NCBI GenBank assembly: GCA_027924585.1
Contig: BSBM01000865.1
Location: 5,073,001 to 5,137,000, forward strand
Direction: 5' to 3'
DNA: 64,000 nucleotides
From: Larix kaempferi
Lineage: Eukaryota; Streptophyta; Pinopsida; Pinales; Pinaceae
Both the position numbers and the translations under genes were made by a program. The notes under the pieces were generated by a model. The model did not search any database. It was not told where the DNA came from and worked only from the letters and a program-made list of their open reading frames with translations. Below, piece by piece: positions 33,727 to 44,310 of this stretch; within the stretch, counting starts at the first letter, position 1, and each line of letters begins with the position of its first letter.

Positions 33727-33886
33727 AATTGACCAATTTTCAATCAACCATTTCGGCATCATACGACGTCCGTTTTTCAAACCGTTGGTACCATTGGAAT
33801 CAGCGCGGCCAGAATTCCATGATAGTCCACTCTGTTTCTCGATTCCACCAGGTCCCGTTTTGGGCACTTTTTTCATGTCCCTCATC

Positions 33887-34240
33887 GCCTCAGTTTGCAT
33901 GCCACATTGGCTGGTGTCCGTTTTTGAAAAATTTTATATCGCCAGATTCAATTTTCCATGCTTGCGATGATGCTTGAGATCACTTCTCTCTCTCACCACC
34001 ATATTTTTTGGACATCTTTTCATATGTCCATCGTTGCCTCGGTTTGCGTGCCACATCGACCATTATCCTTTTTTGACTTTCTTTATATCACCGGATTCAG
34101 TTTTCCACGATGGTGATGATGCTTGATATCTTTTCTCACCCTCACCAGCAGAAATTTTTTGACATTTTGCCCCAATACCTTGCTGCCTCATTTTGCGTGC
34201 CACATCGGCTGCTGTCGGATTTTACAAAACTATTGCATGA
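33887..34240. repeat. ~149-bp tandem repeat, about 2.5 copies
   Basis: GCCTCRGTTTGCRTGCCACAT begins at about 33887, 34035 and 34184, in a frame of similar sequence (TATATCRCCRGATTCA, TTTTCCAYG, GATGATGCTTGA). Confidence 0.8.
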
Positions 34241-34439
34241 GCCCAACACCATCGATACTGCAATTAAAGCATTTTTTTTCCATCATTCATCAACCCGCAC
34301 GGAGGCACCATCAGTGTTCCCCACCCACCATTGTTCTTGGATCACATCCTTGTCCCTCGATTGAACACTTCCTCCTTGCTTAGCCGCTACTTTTGTTCGG
34401 TATAATTTTATCCCTTTTTTGGGCCGAGCATTTCCTTTA

Positions 34440-34915
34440 CAAAAAAGGCACTTAGGGAGTTTCTGTTAAGCTCTTTTCTGACTCCTAAAATAATGAAAAG
34501 ATCATCGAGCAATCTTACTGCCTTTCATGCTCGTTAAACGTATTTGAAAGGGCATCTACCTGGTATAAGTTTACCCCTTTTCTGGACCTTGTAGACTAAT
34601 TATGAAAAAGGAATACTCTAGTCACATCGGCTCGAAGAGTTCTCCATTTGCATCATTTTATACTTTTTTTAGGCCTTGGAGACTAACATACGAAAAAGAA
34701 CACCAGTGGAGTCTACTTACCACTTTCAGACTCTCTAAAATTGAAAGCAACCACGAGCAATCACCATCTTGGGCTCGTATAAATCCACAGGACGGTACTC
34801 CTCCACCAATTCAGAGTCTTCTTATTGTTTCCAGACTCCTTAAAAATGAAAGCACTCACGAGCATGAACAGTCCTGGGCTCACATAAATCCACAGGACAG
34901 TACCATTTTTTAGCA
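34440..34915. repeat. ~105-bp degenerate tandem repeats
   Basis: CAGACTCYYTAAAAWTGAAAG..CACGAGCA..TGGGCTC..ATAAATCCACAGGACRGTAC occurs at about 34726 and 34829, with an older form near 34480 and related GACCTTG/GCCTTG-GAGACTAA blocks at 34587 and 34673. Confidence 0.7.
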
Positions 34916-36188
34916 CACTTTTATCCCATCTTGGAGCTCATTTGAAGAAGGCCCCAATGGTGCTTTTCGAAACCACAACAGATCATGTCTACTCATATGG
35001 AAGCTTCCCCATTATGGTCACCTTTGTTCAGAGTATTCTGCATTATGTCACCCTGAAAGTCTCCCAATAGCATCCATCAACTTGTCCCCAGAGTCACTCC
35101 AAACCGCAATACATACCCCTGATCCCTTAAGCTATGATCCCCACACCTAAAAGTTAGTTTCATATGCTGCCAGGTCAACCATGTCATCATTCTCTGAACA
35201 AAGGAAGTTTGAGTCCACCCACTCTATGACCCTAGTTATTCCCCATCCCCACAGTATGTTAGTCCCACCATCAGTACTATCACACTTCAGTTTACACCTC
35301 GTGCTCCTATCAAGGAAACATCATTGCCATGGTAGTTTCCGGTCTCCCTCTGTCGACACCAACCAAATCTATTCCATAGGATAGACCCAGAGGTCCCTGT
35401 GCCTTGGTCTCATCACCAATAGTGATGAGTGCCTACGGATCATTTTGAAAGGAGTCCTCAGTGCCTATCCAAATGATTGTTTCTCACATGCTCGACGTCA
35501 ACACCTTGATCACATCGTTGAGACTCGTACAGGGTATCGATCCTTTCAGTTATTTGTTGAAGACCCCGGATATCACCTGACTCTACCACATTTGTGAGTC
35601 TAATTGAGGAAACAACCAGTTACATGTTCCTATAGATATCTGGGTTGCGCTTGGCGACAGTATTCAGAAGTACCCCAGTTTTATACTCCCTCTAGTATAC
35701 AATTCCATATACTTTTCAGAAGTAGACCCACAGTTATTGAGTCCCTACAGTTGTTGGATACCTTCAGATTCAACAGTTCCTCAACCCTTCTGACACCTTA
35801 TTCAGAATGGTTGTTGCTCTTTTCCAATGTATCAATTCTTCAGATCATTCATGGTATGACCATTAGTATGTCCCAGCATTGTGTCCCCTCTGGACCATTA
35901 TGATGTACACAGTCAGTTTATATGTATTGATCAGGTCCCCTTTTTGGGACTTATTGTTATTTTTATGTCTTGATACCAGCATGGGTATGCCCGCCTCGTC
36001 CATTATCGGATATTATTCCTCATTCACTTTGAGGACATGTATTTTTAGTTTTTGCAGCTTGCATGGGCCCGGTGTTCCAATCTCCAATCGGTCTCTTCTC
36101 TCCTCCAAACCCCAGGAAAAAGACAAAGAAACTATGATGTATATCGGCCATACAATGAGCTCCTGCCCTCACACATTAGGGGTCAATC
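34916..36188 (+). other. 3' region of the Tat-like element, no recognised gene
   Basis: Plus-strand frames of up to ~140 codons exist (35604-36304), but they are in different phases, carry no motif I know and show no splice-linked continuity. A weak polypurine tract (TTAGGGGTCAATC) precedes the 3' LTR start at 36189. Confidence 0.35.
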
Positions 36189-36295
36189 TGTTAACACCCA
36201 AAAAGTTCTCACTAGCTCATTTCCCTATGCACGTGACCCTTTTGTCCATTTTTCCTACCATTTTTGCCTCTAAAACCTTCAAAAGGTCACGAAAA
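36189..36295 (+). repeat. 3' LTR fragment of the Tat-like element
   Basis: It matches 9484-9590 with 6 mismatches and no gaps, then similarity stops abruptly, so the rest of the LTR was lost or displaced. Confidence 0.8.
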
Positions 36296-36829
36296 CAAAT
36301 ATGAATTCGTAAAATCTTTGTCTAATGGAAAATGCCGGTATTAATGAGAATATGAAATGTGGAGTTCAGTAGATTTCTTGGATCCTACATCTAAGGTCAC
36401 TTTCATCCACTGCAAGCATTTCAAAATCCTCAAAAAGTGACCCGGAATAGTGCTTTTTGGCCTTCTCGCTCACCTCGACTCCACATCCTTTAGATTTTGG
36501 CTCCAAGCTTCCAAAATTAACACTATCCCTGCTCCATGGCCGCTCCATATCGATTTCAGCTCAATCTGACCTCCTGCCAATGTTCAGGACATCGTTTTGT
36601 AGAAGTCATTAATTTCAATTTTATGCCAAATTGGAGCATAATGGGCTTAGGACCCTCAGTGATTCATTCATGTCCTTCGTTAATGGCCTCAAAACATCAC
36701 ATGAATCATCCAATTCTTATTATGCATGCTCCTGCTATCCAAAAATCGATTTTCGGGCTCTATACTTTTTTTTTTGAACCCGCACTCCGCAACTACCACA
36801 ATCTGCAATTTCCACAATGTGGGAATCGA

Positions 36830-37330
36830 AATTGCGGAATGCCAAAGTTTCCACTTCAGAAAATTTCACTTCCACAATCCGCAATCCGTACTGCGGAACT
36901 CGAGAATGCGGAACGTCAAATTTTCAACCTCTGAAAAAGTCACTTTCACAATCCTCAATCCATACTGCGGAACTCGGGAATGCGGGATGTCAAATTTTCA
37001 ACCTCCGAAAAAGTCACTTCCGCAATCCACAATCTGCAATCCGTACTGCGGAACTCGGAAATGTGGAACGTCAAATTTTCAACCTCCGAAAAATTCACTT
37101 CCACAATATGCAATCCATACTGCGGAATGTCTAATTTTCAACCTCCAAAAAAGTCACTTCCACAATCCGCAATCCGCAATCTGTATTGCGGAACTCGGGA
37201 ATGTGGAATGTCAAATTTTCAACCTCTAAAAATGCCACTTCCGCAATCCACAATCCGTAATGCGGAACGCCAAAACACAAATTTGAAATTTCTTTTGTCT
37301 CCGCAATCCATAATGCGGGAATCATAAATA
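36830..37330. repeat. ~75-bp minisatellite, six to seven copies
   Basis: The unit is made of CCGCAATCCGTACTGCGGAA, CTCGRGAATGCGGAACGTC and AAATTTTCAACCTCYGAAAA. GCAATCC is multiplied one to three times per unit, giving 65-82-bp periods. CCGCAAT..ATTGCGG arms make each unit partly palindromic. Overlapping frames of 105-167 codons here are by-products of the repeat. Confidence 0.85.
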
Positions 37331-37640
37331 AGTCCAAAACGTAACTTCAAACTTTTACATTTCTGCAATCGGCAATGTGGAATTGCAGAAACACCTCTAC
37401 TTCTACAAACTTTCAGAGCTCATATCTCCCTCATCCTTTAAACAAATAAAGCAAGTATGGTACCATTGGAAATCTCTTGGAAAGCTCTATGGAATGGTGT
37501 GATCCCCTACCACACCTGAGAACTTTGATTTTGTCATTTTTCCAATCAAAATGTTGACCAAACTTCATCAATATCTCTTTAAATATTTTGATATATGCCT
37601 TTAAACTCATAGTTTGGCCCAAGTAGCCCCAGTGTTGCAA

Positions 37641-37657
37641 CATGGGATCTGATACCA
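37641..37657 (-). promoter_or_regulatory. Primer binding site next to the left edge of the 1.8-kb LTR
   Basis: The minus strand reads TGGTATCAGATCCCATG, the Met-tRNA-type primer site. It shows that an internal region of a minus-strand element once began here and ran leftward. Confidence 0.7.
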
Positions 37658-37660
37658 CTC

Positions 37661-39491
37661 TATCACGTCCCCTCTCGTTATCCCGACCTACAAAGAGAAC
37701 ATGACCACAACATGGGGGTGTGTCTAATTCTTCCCCAAGCCATATGACTAAATTCACAATTTAATAAAATGCATAATTAAATTATACACAGCGGCAATAA
37801 AAATTATCCACACACAACTACATCATGCATTCAACATACCAATAACAGTCATCAAATTAAAACTTGCAGAACACAAAATGATCATAATTTAAACCACAGA
37901 GAATACTTATCTATAAGATGCAATTGTCCAAACAACTGGCTATGAGAAAGCAACGTTCCACCCAACCATAGGTCCCTGTCCAGACTATATTCTTTCAGCT
38001 GAGAGACCACCCCCGAGCTGGGCTATGTATCCACTGAGGAGGAACTAAACAGGCTCACTCACAGCCATGGTTTCACACAAACAATCATGCTAATCCAACA
38101 CATAATTGGGTTTATCAAGCATGCAAGAGACAAAGGGGGAAGATGCTAAGCTAGTGAGCTCAACCATGGAGCTACAGGCATCTCAAGCTAAAATCAAACA
38201 ACCTTGGCACCCACAATACCTACCACACCCAACACAAGGAAGGTCCCCTTCTCTGCTGCACAGTCCCTCAGGTGTCCCTTCCCTCTAGTTCTCTTCAGGG
38301 TGGGCATAGAAAGGTCCAAGTTGATAAATCCTTGAGATCAGGGTAATTTGTAAGGATTATAATAGTATACTTAAGTGTAGTATTCTAAGCGATTATGTTG
38401 GATTGAAAAATACATATATATAGATAGATAGGCGAATAATAAATATGAAACATATAATTTACTACTGAAAATTGTAAATTTTGGCGAATATTATGATAAA
38501 AAAACATATTTTATGTAAATATAGGCGATATTAGAGACTAAAAATGACCAACTAACAAATTTATTTTTTGAAAAAATACCCAAAAAATAGCCAATTGGCG
38601 AAATTTCGCCCCTAAAAATTTATTTGCTTGAGATTCTAGCCTTCACTGGGTTTATCAAGCAATCCCAACCTCTGTTCTATCCTCTATTCTGTCATTCACA
38701 CTTGGATTCTCACAATTTAGTGACCAAATGACTCAATCCCGTAATTGGATTTTCGGGCTATCAAAAATGGGTTTTCCCATGGATTTATGGGAATACAACA
38801 CTCTCAAATTTGCCCCAAGGTTCATGTCTATGGATCCCCCATCGGATTTCACTGTCCACACAAAATTTTGGGCGTTTATGGCACTTCAAAACGTGGGTTA
38901 ATGAAGAGTTGTGATTTCTGGCTTTTTTCCCTGCTGGCACTGTGCAATGGATGAAAACTGAAGCTTAGATGATCGACAATGGAATGGGAATGAGGAAGAA
39001 GGAATTCCCATTATGTAGAGTGACTTGTGGGCCAGGGAAATAAAGCCCATACCTGCCATACAAATTTATGGGCTTCCCATGCTCCATTGAAGCCATGGAC
39101 TGATTTCTTCAACTACTTCCTTACAACATAATTAAATGTCAGCCATGAAAGTCAAATGGTTCTCAAGATGACATTTGGCAACATATGGTTCAACCCTACA
39201 ATCCCCCTCACCACTCGCTAGTGGATACACATGGCCCCCTCTAATTAGTTGCTTCCATAGCCATTTTTTGGTATTTTCATTGCAATATTAATATTTACAT
39301 CATTTTACAATGTTCCAGGGCTTAATATCACATGGATAGCAAAATATCAAATATTTACCGTTTTAATAAATCCGAGCATACACTAGCGGGGCCTTGGCCT
39401 TGAGCTCCACACTAGGAAAACATACATCGCATGTATACAATATTTACATTAAAAGCCAATATTTCCTAAGGGTCAAAATGGGGGTATTACA
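37661..39491 (-). repeat. 1.8-kb chromovirus LTR with a polypurine tract on one side and a primer site on the other
   Basis: On the minus strand it begins TGTAATACCCCCATTTTG after a polypurine tract and ends GGGGACGTGATA before the primer site (usual TG..CA mutated at the end). TGGGTTTATCAAGCA occurs at ~38107 and ~38647. The 540 bp between include an AT-rich piece with GGCGAAATTTCGCC, perhaps a later small insertion. Confidence 0.6.
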
Positions 39492-42360
39492 TTCCCCTCC
39501 CCCTTAGAAAAACACCGTCCTCGGTGTTCTCAAAACTGAACAAAAATGGGAATGCCTCTCTCATGGCATCCTCTAGCTCCCATGTAGCCTCATTGGGACT
39601 AAGGTGATCCCATTGCACCTTTACCTGTCCAATGGATCGATTCTGGAGCAATGTGACCTTCTTGTCGAGGATATGCATAGGCTCCACTTGGAACTCTCCC
39701 TCGGGTTCCACCTGTATCACATTCCAATCAATCATATGATTAGGATCATGTGCATACATCTTAAGCAAAGATACATGGAAAACATTATGAACTCTTATGT
39801 TATCAGGAAATGCAACTCTATGTGCAACTCGTCATATCCTATCAAGGACTTCAAATGGCCCACAATATCTTGGTGCCATCTTGACACAACTCCCCAACTT
39901 CAGGGACCTTTTCCTTGGTTTCACCCTCAAATAAACATGATCCCCAATCTTAAATTTCTTATGCACTCTTTTCAAATCTGCATAACTCTTTTTCATGTCC
40001 TGAGCTGCCTTTAAATTCTGCCCGACCTTAACAACTTCTTGTTCCATTTCCTTGATCATTTATGGTCCAAGCACTACCATGTTCACTGGACTGTCCCAAC
40101 TCACTAGAGTCCTGCATCCTTTGCCATATAATTCCTCAAATGGACTCATTCCCAATGATGCTTGATGTCCATTATTGTATGAAAATTCTACCAAGCGTAG
40201 GTAATCCTCCCACTTGGATGGTTTATCCATCACATACATTCTCAGCATGTCTTCAAGATCCTGATTCACCCTCTCAGTTTGGCCATCTGTTTGAGGATGA
40301 TATGATGTACTGAAATTTAATCTAGTTCTCAATTCCTGAAAAAATCCTTTCCATAAATTGGAAGTGAACTTTGTATCATGATCATAAATTATTGCCTTGG
40401 GAAATCCATGCAATCTGAATATCTCGCTCATGAATATATTTGCAATGTCATTAGCCCTGTGAGTGGAATTGACTAGAATGAAATGAGCTACCTTTGAAAT
40501 ATTGTCCACCACTATCATGATTGAATCATGCTTCTTCATTGCCATGGGAAGACCTGTTATAAAATCCATAGAGATCACTTCCCACTTCCACTCTGGAATG
40601 GGTAAGGGTTGCAACAATCCTGCCGGATGTTGATGCTCTGCCTTGACCTGTTGGAACTTTTGACACCTAGCAATGTAATAAGCTATGTATTTCTCCGTAG
40701 CATGCCAAAAATATTGTTGTCTTGCTGTTGTTATTGTCTTTTGATGTCCTCGATGTCCAGAGTATGGCATTTGATGTATTTCATCCATCACTAGCTTCTT
40801 CAAATCTGCACTATTTGGAATATATAGTCTATCTTTATAGAGGAGAATATCATCTTCTCCGAGCTGATATCCTGCACACTTTTCATCTATATTTCTTTGC
40901 TGCAATTTTCCTTTAATTTGAAGGTAAGTTTCATCACCGTTTTGGGCTTCAAGGACTCTTGTCTTCAAATCTGATTTGCACATACTTAATGCTGCAACAT
41001 GAAATTTTCTGCTAAGAGGATCCACAACCTTATTCACTTTCCCTTTTACATGCTTAATTTCAAAATCAATTTCAGAGATAAATTCCATCGATATAGCTTT
41101 CCTAGCATTCAAGCTTGGATGTTCAAACAAATACTTCAAGCTCATGTGGTTTTTCCTAAGCTCGAATCTTCTTCCCAACAAATAATGTCTCCACATCTTG
41201 AGAGCATGTACTATGGCTGCTAAATCTAAATCATGCGTGGCATAATTCTTTTCATGCTCTTTTAATTTCCTTGACTCATAGAAAATCATAATTCCTTCTT
41301 GCGTGAGTACTCCACCTATCCCTTCAATGCAAGCATCTGTGCACACTACAAAATCCTTCTTTGGATATGTTATCTTCAAAACAGGAGCACTGGTAAGTAA
41401 CTCCTTCAGCTGCTGAAATATTTTCTCACATTTTTCAGACCATACAAACTTGACATTCTTTCTCTGTAATGAAGTGATTAGATGTGCTATCTTGGATAAT
41501 CCTTCAATGAACCTTCTATAGTAACCAACAAGACCCATAAAGTATGTAATGTCTAAAACATTCTTTGGAGTAGGCCAATCCATTATGGCTTCAATATTTT
41601 CTAGATCCACTGCAATACCTTCTTTAGAAATAACATGACCCAAACATTGCACCCGCTTTTGATAAAATTCACACTTGCTTAAATTTGCATACAGCTAGTG
41701 TTCTCTAAGGACTTGCAACACCATCCTTAGATGATCCTCATGCTCTTCTTCGTTCCTAGAATAGACAAGAATGCCATCCAGGAATACAATTACGAACTGA
41801 TCCAAATATTTGTTGAAGACACTATTCATGAGGCACATGAATGTGGTAGGTGCATTGGTAAGACCAAATGGCACCACGGTGAACTCATAATGACCATATC
41901 TAGTTCTGAAAGTCATCTTGTGAATGTTTTCCTCCTTTATCCTAACTTGATGGTAGCCAGACCTCAAGTCAATCTTTGAAAACACTTTAGCTTCCTTCAT
42001 CTGATCAAATAGGTCATCAATCCTTGGCAATGGATACTTGTTCTTGATTGTCACTTTATTAAGCTGCTTGTAATCAATACACAACCTCAAGCTTCCATCC
42101 TTCTTCTTGAAAAATAGCACAGGTTCTCCCCAAGGATATACACTCGGTCTAACGTACCCCTTGTCCATTAATTCTTGTAGTTGCATATTTAACTTGATCA
42201 ATTTTGGCGTGCTCATTCTATAAAGAGCTTTGGAAATCGGCATTGCCCCTGGAACAAGATCGATGGTAAAATCAATATCTCTCTTTGGTGGAAATCCCGA
42301 CACTTCATCCGGAAACACATCTTTGAACTCTTGCAATACCTGGAAGTATTCTATCCTTGG
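39487..42360 (-). pseudogene. Chromovirus pol: RT, RNase H, integrase and C-terminal chromodomain-like part
   Basis: The pol is read on the minus strand with few breaks (stops at about 41697, 40062, 39831). [46 protein letters not shown] and [13 protein letters not shown] (FLDG where YLDD or FLDD is usual, so the second catalytic Asp is lost). RNase H: FVVCTDACIEGIGGVL. Integrase: zinc domain HQMPYSGHRGHQKT..CQKFQQ, then ISMDFITGLP, FTSNLWKGFF and TDGQTERVNQDLE. The C-terminus, VKVQWDHLSPNEATWE, matches the chromodomain-like tail of Tekay/Del-type chromoviruses. GAG and protease are absent; the upstream part comes from another family. Confidence 0.85.
39492..39507 (-). promoter_or_regulatory. 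Polypurine tract of the chromovirus
   Basis: The minus strand reads CTAAGGGGGAGGGGAA directly before the LTR start TGTAATACC; the end of the pol frame overlaps it. Confidence 0.8.
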
Positions 42361-43343
42361 GAAAAACTTGCTTTTCAGACTGAACATGGTGAGAACAAAT
42401 CCCAAAATATGAAGATCATCCCGGAACTTGTAATTCCAACCAGTTGAGGTAGGATCAACTCCAGGAATGTGTAGATAGTTATTTGATATCTCAGTTGAAC
42501 CAACATAGGTGATATCATAACCAAATGAACTATGACATGATGGTGGTGGCTTGGAATTCAAATCAACTCCAAGAATTGATAGATGGTTTCTTGTGATCTC
42601 CTTTGAACCAGCAGGGGTGAGATCAAAACCAAAATCACCAAAATATGCCTGAGACTTGAACCCAAGCGAATGGTAGTGTCCTCCATCTTCAATGAAACCC
42701 TGAGAACATGTGCCAATGATCGAATAGAAGTACATATGAAGCATGCGATCAAGGAGGCCGAATTCATCACCTCCAATCTTTGAGTTAACCTCCAAAACAT
42801 TCAATAGATCATCATTATGCACACCATCAGACTCATGTGAAAGAGAGGATTTAAGAACCTCTTCAGATTTTAGAGTATGAATTGGCTTATCTCAAAATTC
42901 GAAATAGAATATAGTGAGAACATGAGTGTGGAATATGCAACTTCTTCTTCATGTTGGACAACTTCATCATGAGATATGATTGAGGCTGAGACATAAATAG
43001 AGAGAACACTTAAGGAGGTATCACTGGGCTTGATCTCCAAATAATTTGCACTAATCTCTTCATTCTGCTTTCCAGATGCTTTGTCTAGTTGGGACCATAG
43101 ATCACTTGGATATTCAGCGTTTTCAATGAGGTAGCACATACTAGGAGACATAACAATACACATTGCTCCAAAGGCTCTGTCACAGTCATTTATCCAATCA
43201 TTCTCCTCTTCATAGGAAGAAAAATCTCTCATAACACCAATACACATATCAAAAATACCTCGTCTCTTCAGATATGCTATCATATTTGGTTTCCACTCAT
43301 CACAGTTGAATGGAGAGAGAGGAGGAATTGATTTCAGATTCAT
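42361..43343 (-). pseudogene. Copia-like GAG gene fused in frame to the chromovirus RT
   Basis: From ATG at 43343, PFNCDEWKPNMIAYLKRRG and YEEENDWINDCDRAFGAMC match the intact ORF at 246-1280 along its length, with one frameshift near 42895. [18 protein letters not shown] is followed by a second diverged copy ([18 protein letters not shown]), an internal duplication absent from the left element. After [10 protein letters not shown] the frame passes without interruption into [20 protein letters not shown], the start of chromovirus pol; in the left copy MKSKF is followed by LKSPHS and a stop 35 codons later. Confidence 0.8.
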
Positions 43344-43637
43344 GGAAGCTATTGTAGAATACCTGCAAAAAAAATGGAAAATATTTACTGCTGCAACTGT
43401 AGAAACTGCTGCTGCACTCAAAAAAATTGAATAACCTGCAAAAAAATATCAATTTTTGGAGATAGAATAGTGTTGAGCACTGCTTTAGGAAAGTAGGAAC
43501 TTTTATCTGGATCCTTCACACTTGGATAGACCTAATTGGATTTCTCCAATGAATTCAATGCAATGGCACCGGGATTTGCTGTGGAAATCTAGAGGCTTCT
43601 GGTGCACTATTGAAATCAGCTGCTCAACCTATTCGCT

Positions 43638-43654
43638 CATGGGATCTGATACCA
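43638..43654 (-). promoter_or_regulatory. Primer binding site of the chimeric element
   Basis: The minus strand reads TGGTATCAGATCCCATG directly after the LTR end TTTCACA. Confidence 0.8.
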
Positions 43655-44310
43655 TGTGAAATTATATGTCACGGAAGATCTAAGAGCTAAGGATACCTCA
43701 CAAAGAAAGAATAAGCAGAAAAGTTGAATAAGAGTGAAAACTGCAGTAAAAAAGAGCAGAAAAATAACTATGCATCAAAACTCGAATAGGAGCAGAATAA
43801 TGTCATGCTACTCAATTATTAGTATAATGAACAATTAGAATAGAATGGAGAGAATTCGAATCATGCAGAAGAATTCAAACCTCAGTTTGTTTAGCATAGG
43901 GATTATCACCACATGAGTGCTCTGAAAGACTCAAACTCAATTGAACTGAACCTAAAATCAGCTAACTGAAGTCACAATTAGTTAACTGACTAAGGAGGGT
44001 GCAATAGTGAGTTTGTCATGCATGTCAATCAGAAATGGGCTCATGAGGCCACAATCAGTGGCATCCGGAGCTCCAACCCCCCACAAGAGTCAGCTAACTC
44101 AGGTGGACTGCACTGGAACATTTAGTTGGTTCCTATAAAATAGGGAACTGAATGAAATGGTCCTAAAATGATGCATGCAGGGCTCAGAAGGTGGTAGATG
44201 GATCCTGGATGACATATGCACACCACTAAGGGAGAAATGACATCATCAAAAACTAGGAAAAATAAATAATGCTAGGTAGGACAAGGAAGGAGTATTGAAA
44301 TATCCTAACA
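43655..44310 (-). repeat. 5' LTR of the chimeric element, ~656 bp
   Basis: On the minus strand it begins TGTTAGGATATTTC and ends AATTTCACA. It is a diverged relative of the LTR at 1492-2286 (TGTTCGGATATCC..ACTTTACA) and differs from the TGTAATACC LTR found at the 3' side of the same element. Confidence 0.65.

Larger units (their letters stand above)
9484..36295 (+). mobile_element. Tat-like Ty3/gypsy retrotransposon, interrupted by a ~12-kb DNA element
   Basis: Positions 9484-9590 and 36189-36295 align without gaps with 6 mismatches (about 94% identity), both beginning TGTTAACACCC. This gives the LTR start at each end. Between them, in order, are an LTR promoter, a leader, the inserted DNA element, GAG (24060), protease, two zinc knuckles, RT, degenerate RNase H, integrase, a second RNase H, an antisense gene and a repeat-rich 3' region. 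After 36295 the 3' copy stops matching, so the 3' LTR is truncated. The second RNase H, the degenerate first one and the antisense gene point to the Tat lineage. Confidence 0.75.

Noticed and set aside
33681-34383. Plus-strand frames of 60-98 codons
   Set aside because: They follow the ~149-bp tandem repeat and overlap the promoter of the antisense gene; no protein motif.
36536-37327. Plus-strand frames of 105-167 codons
   Set aside because: All are repetitive translations of the minisatellite.
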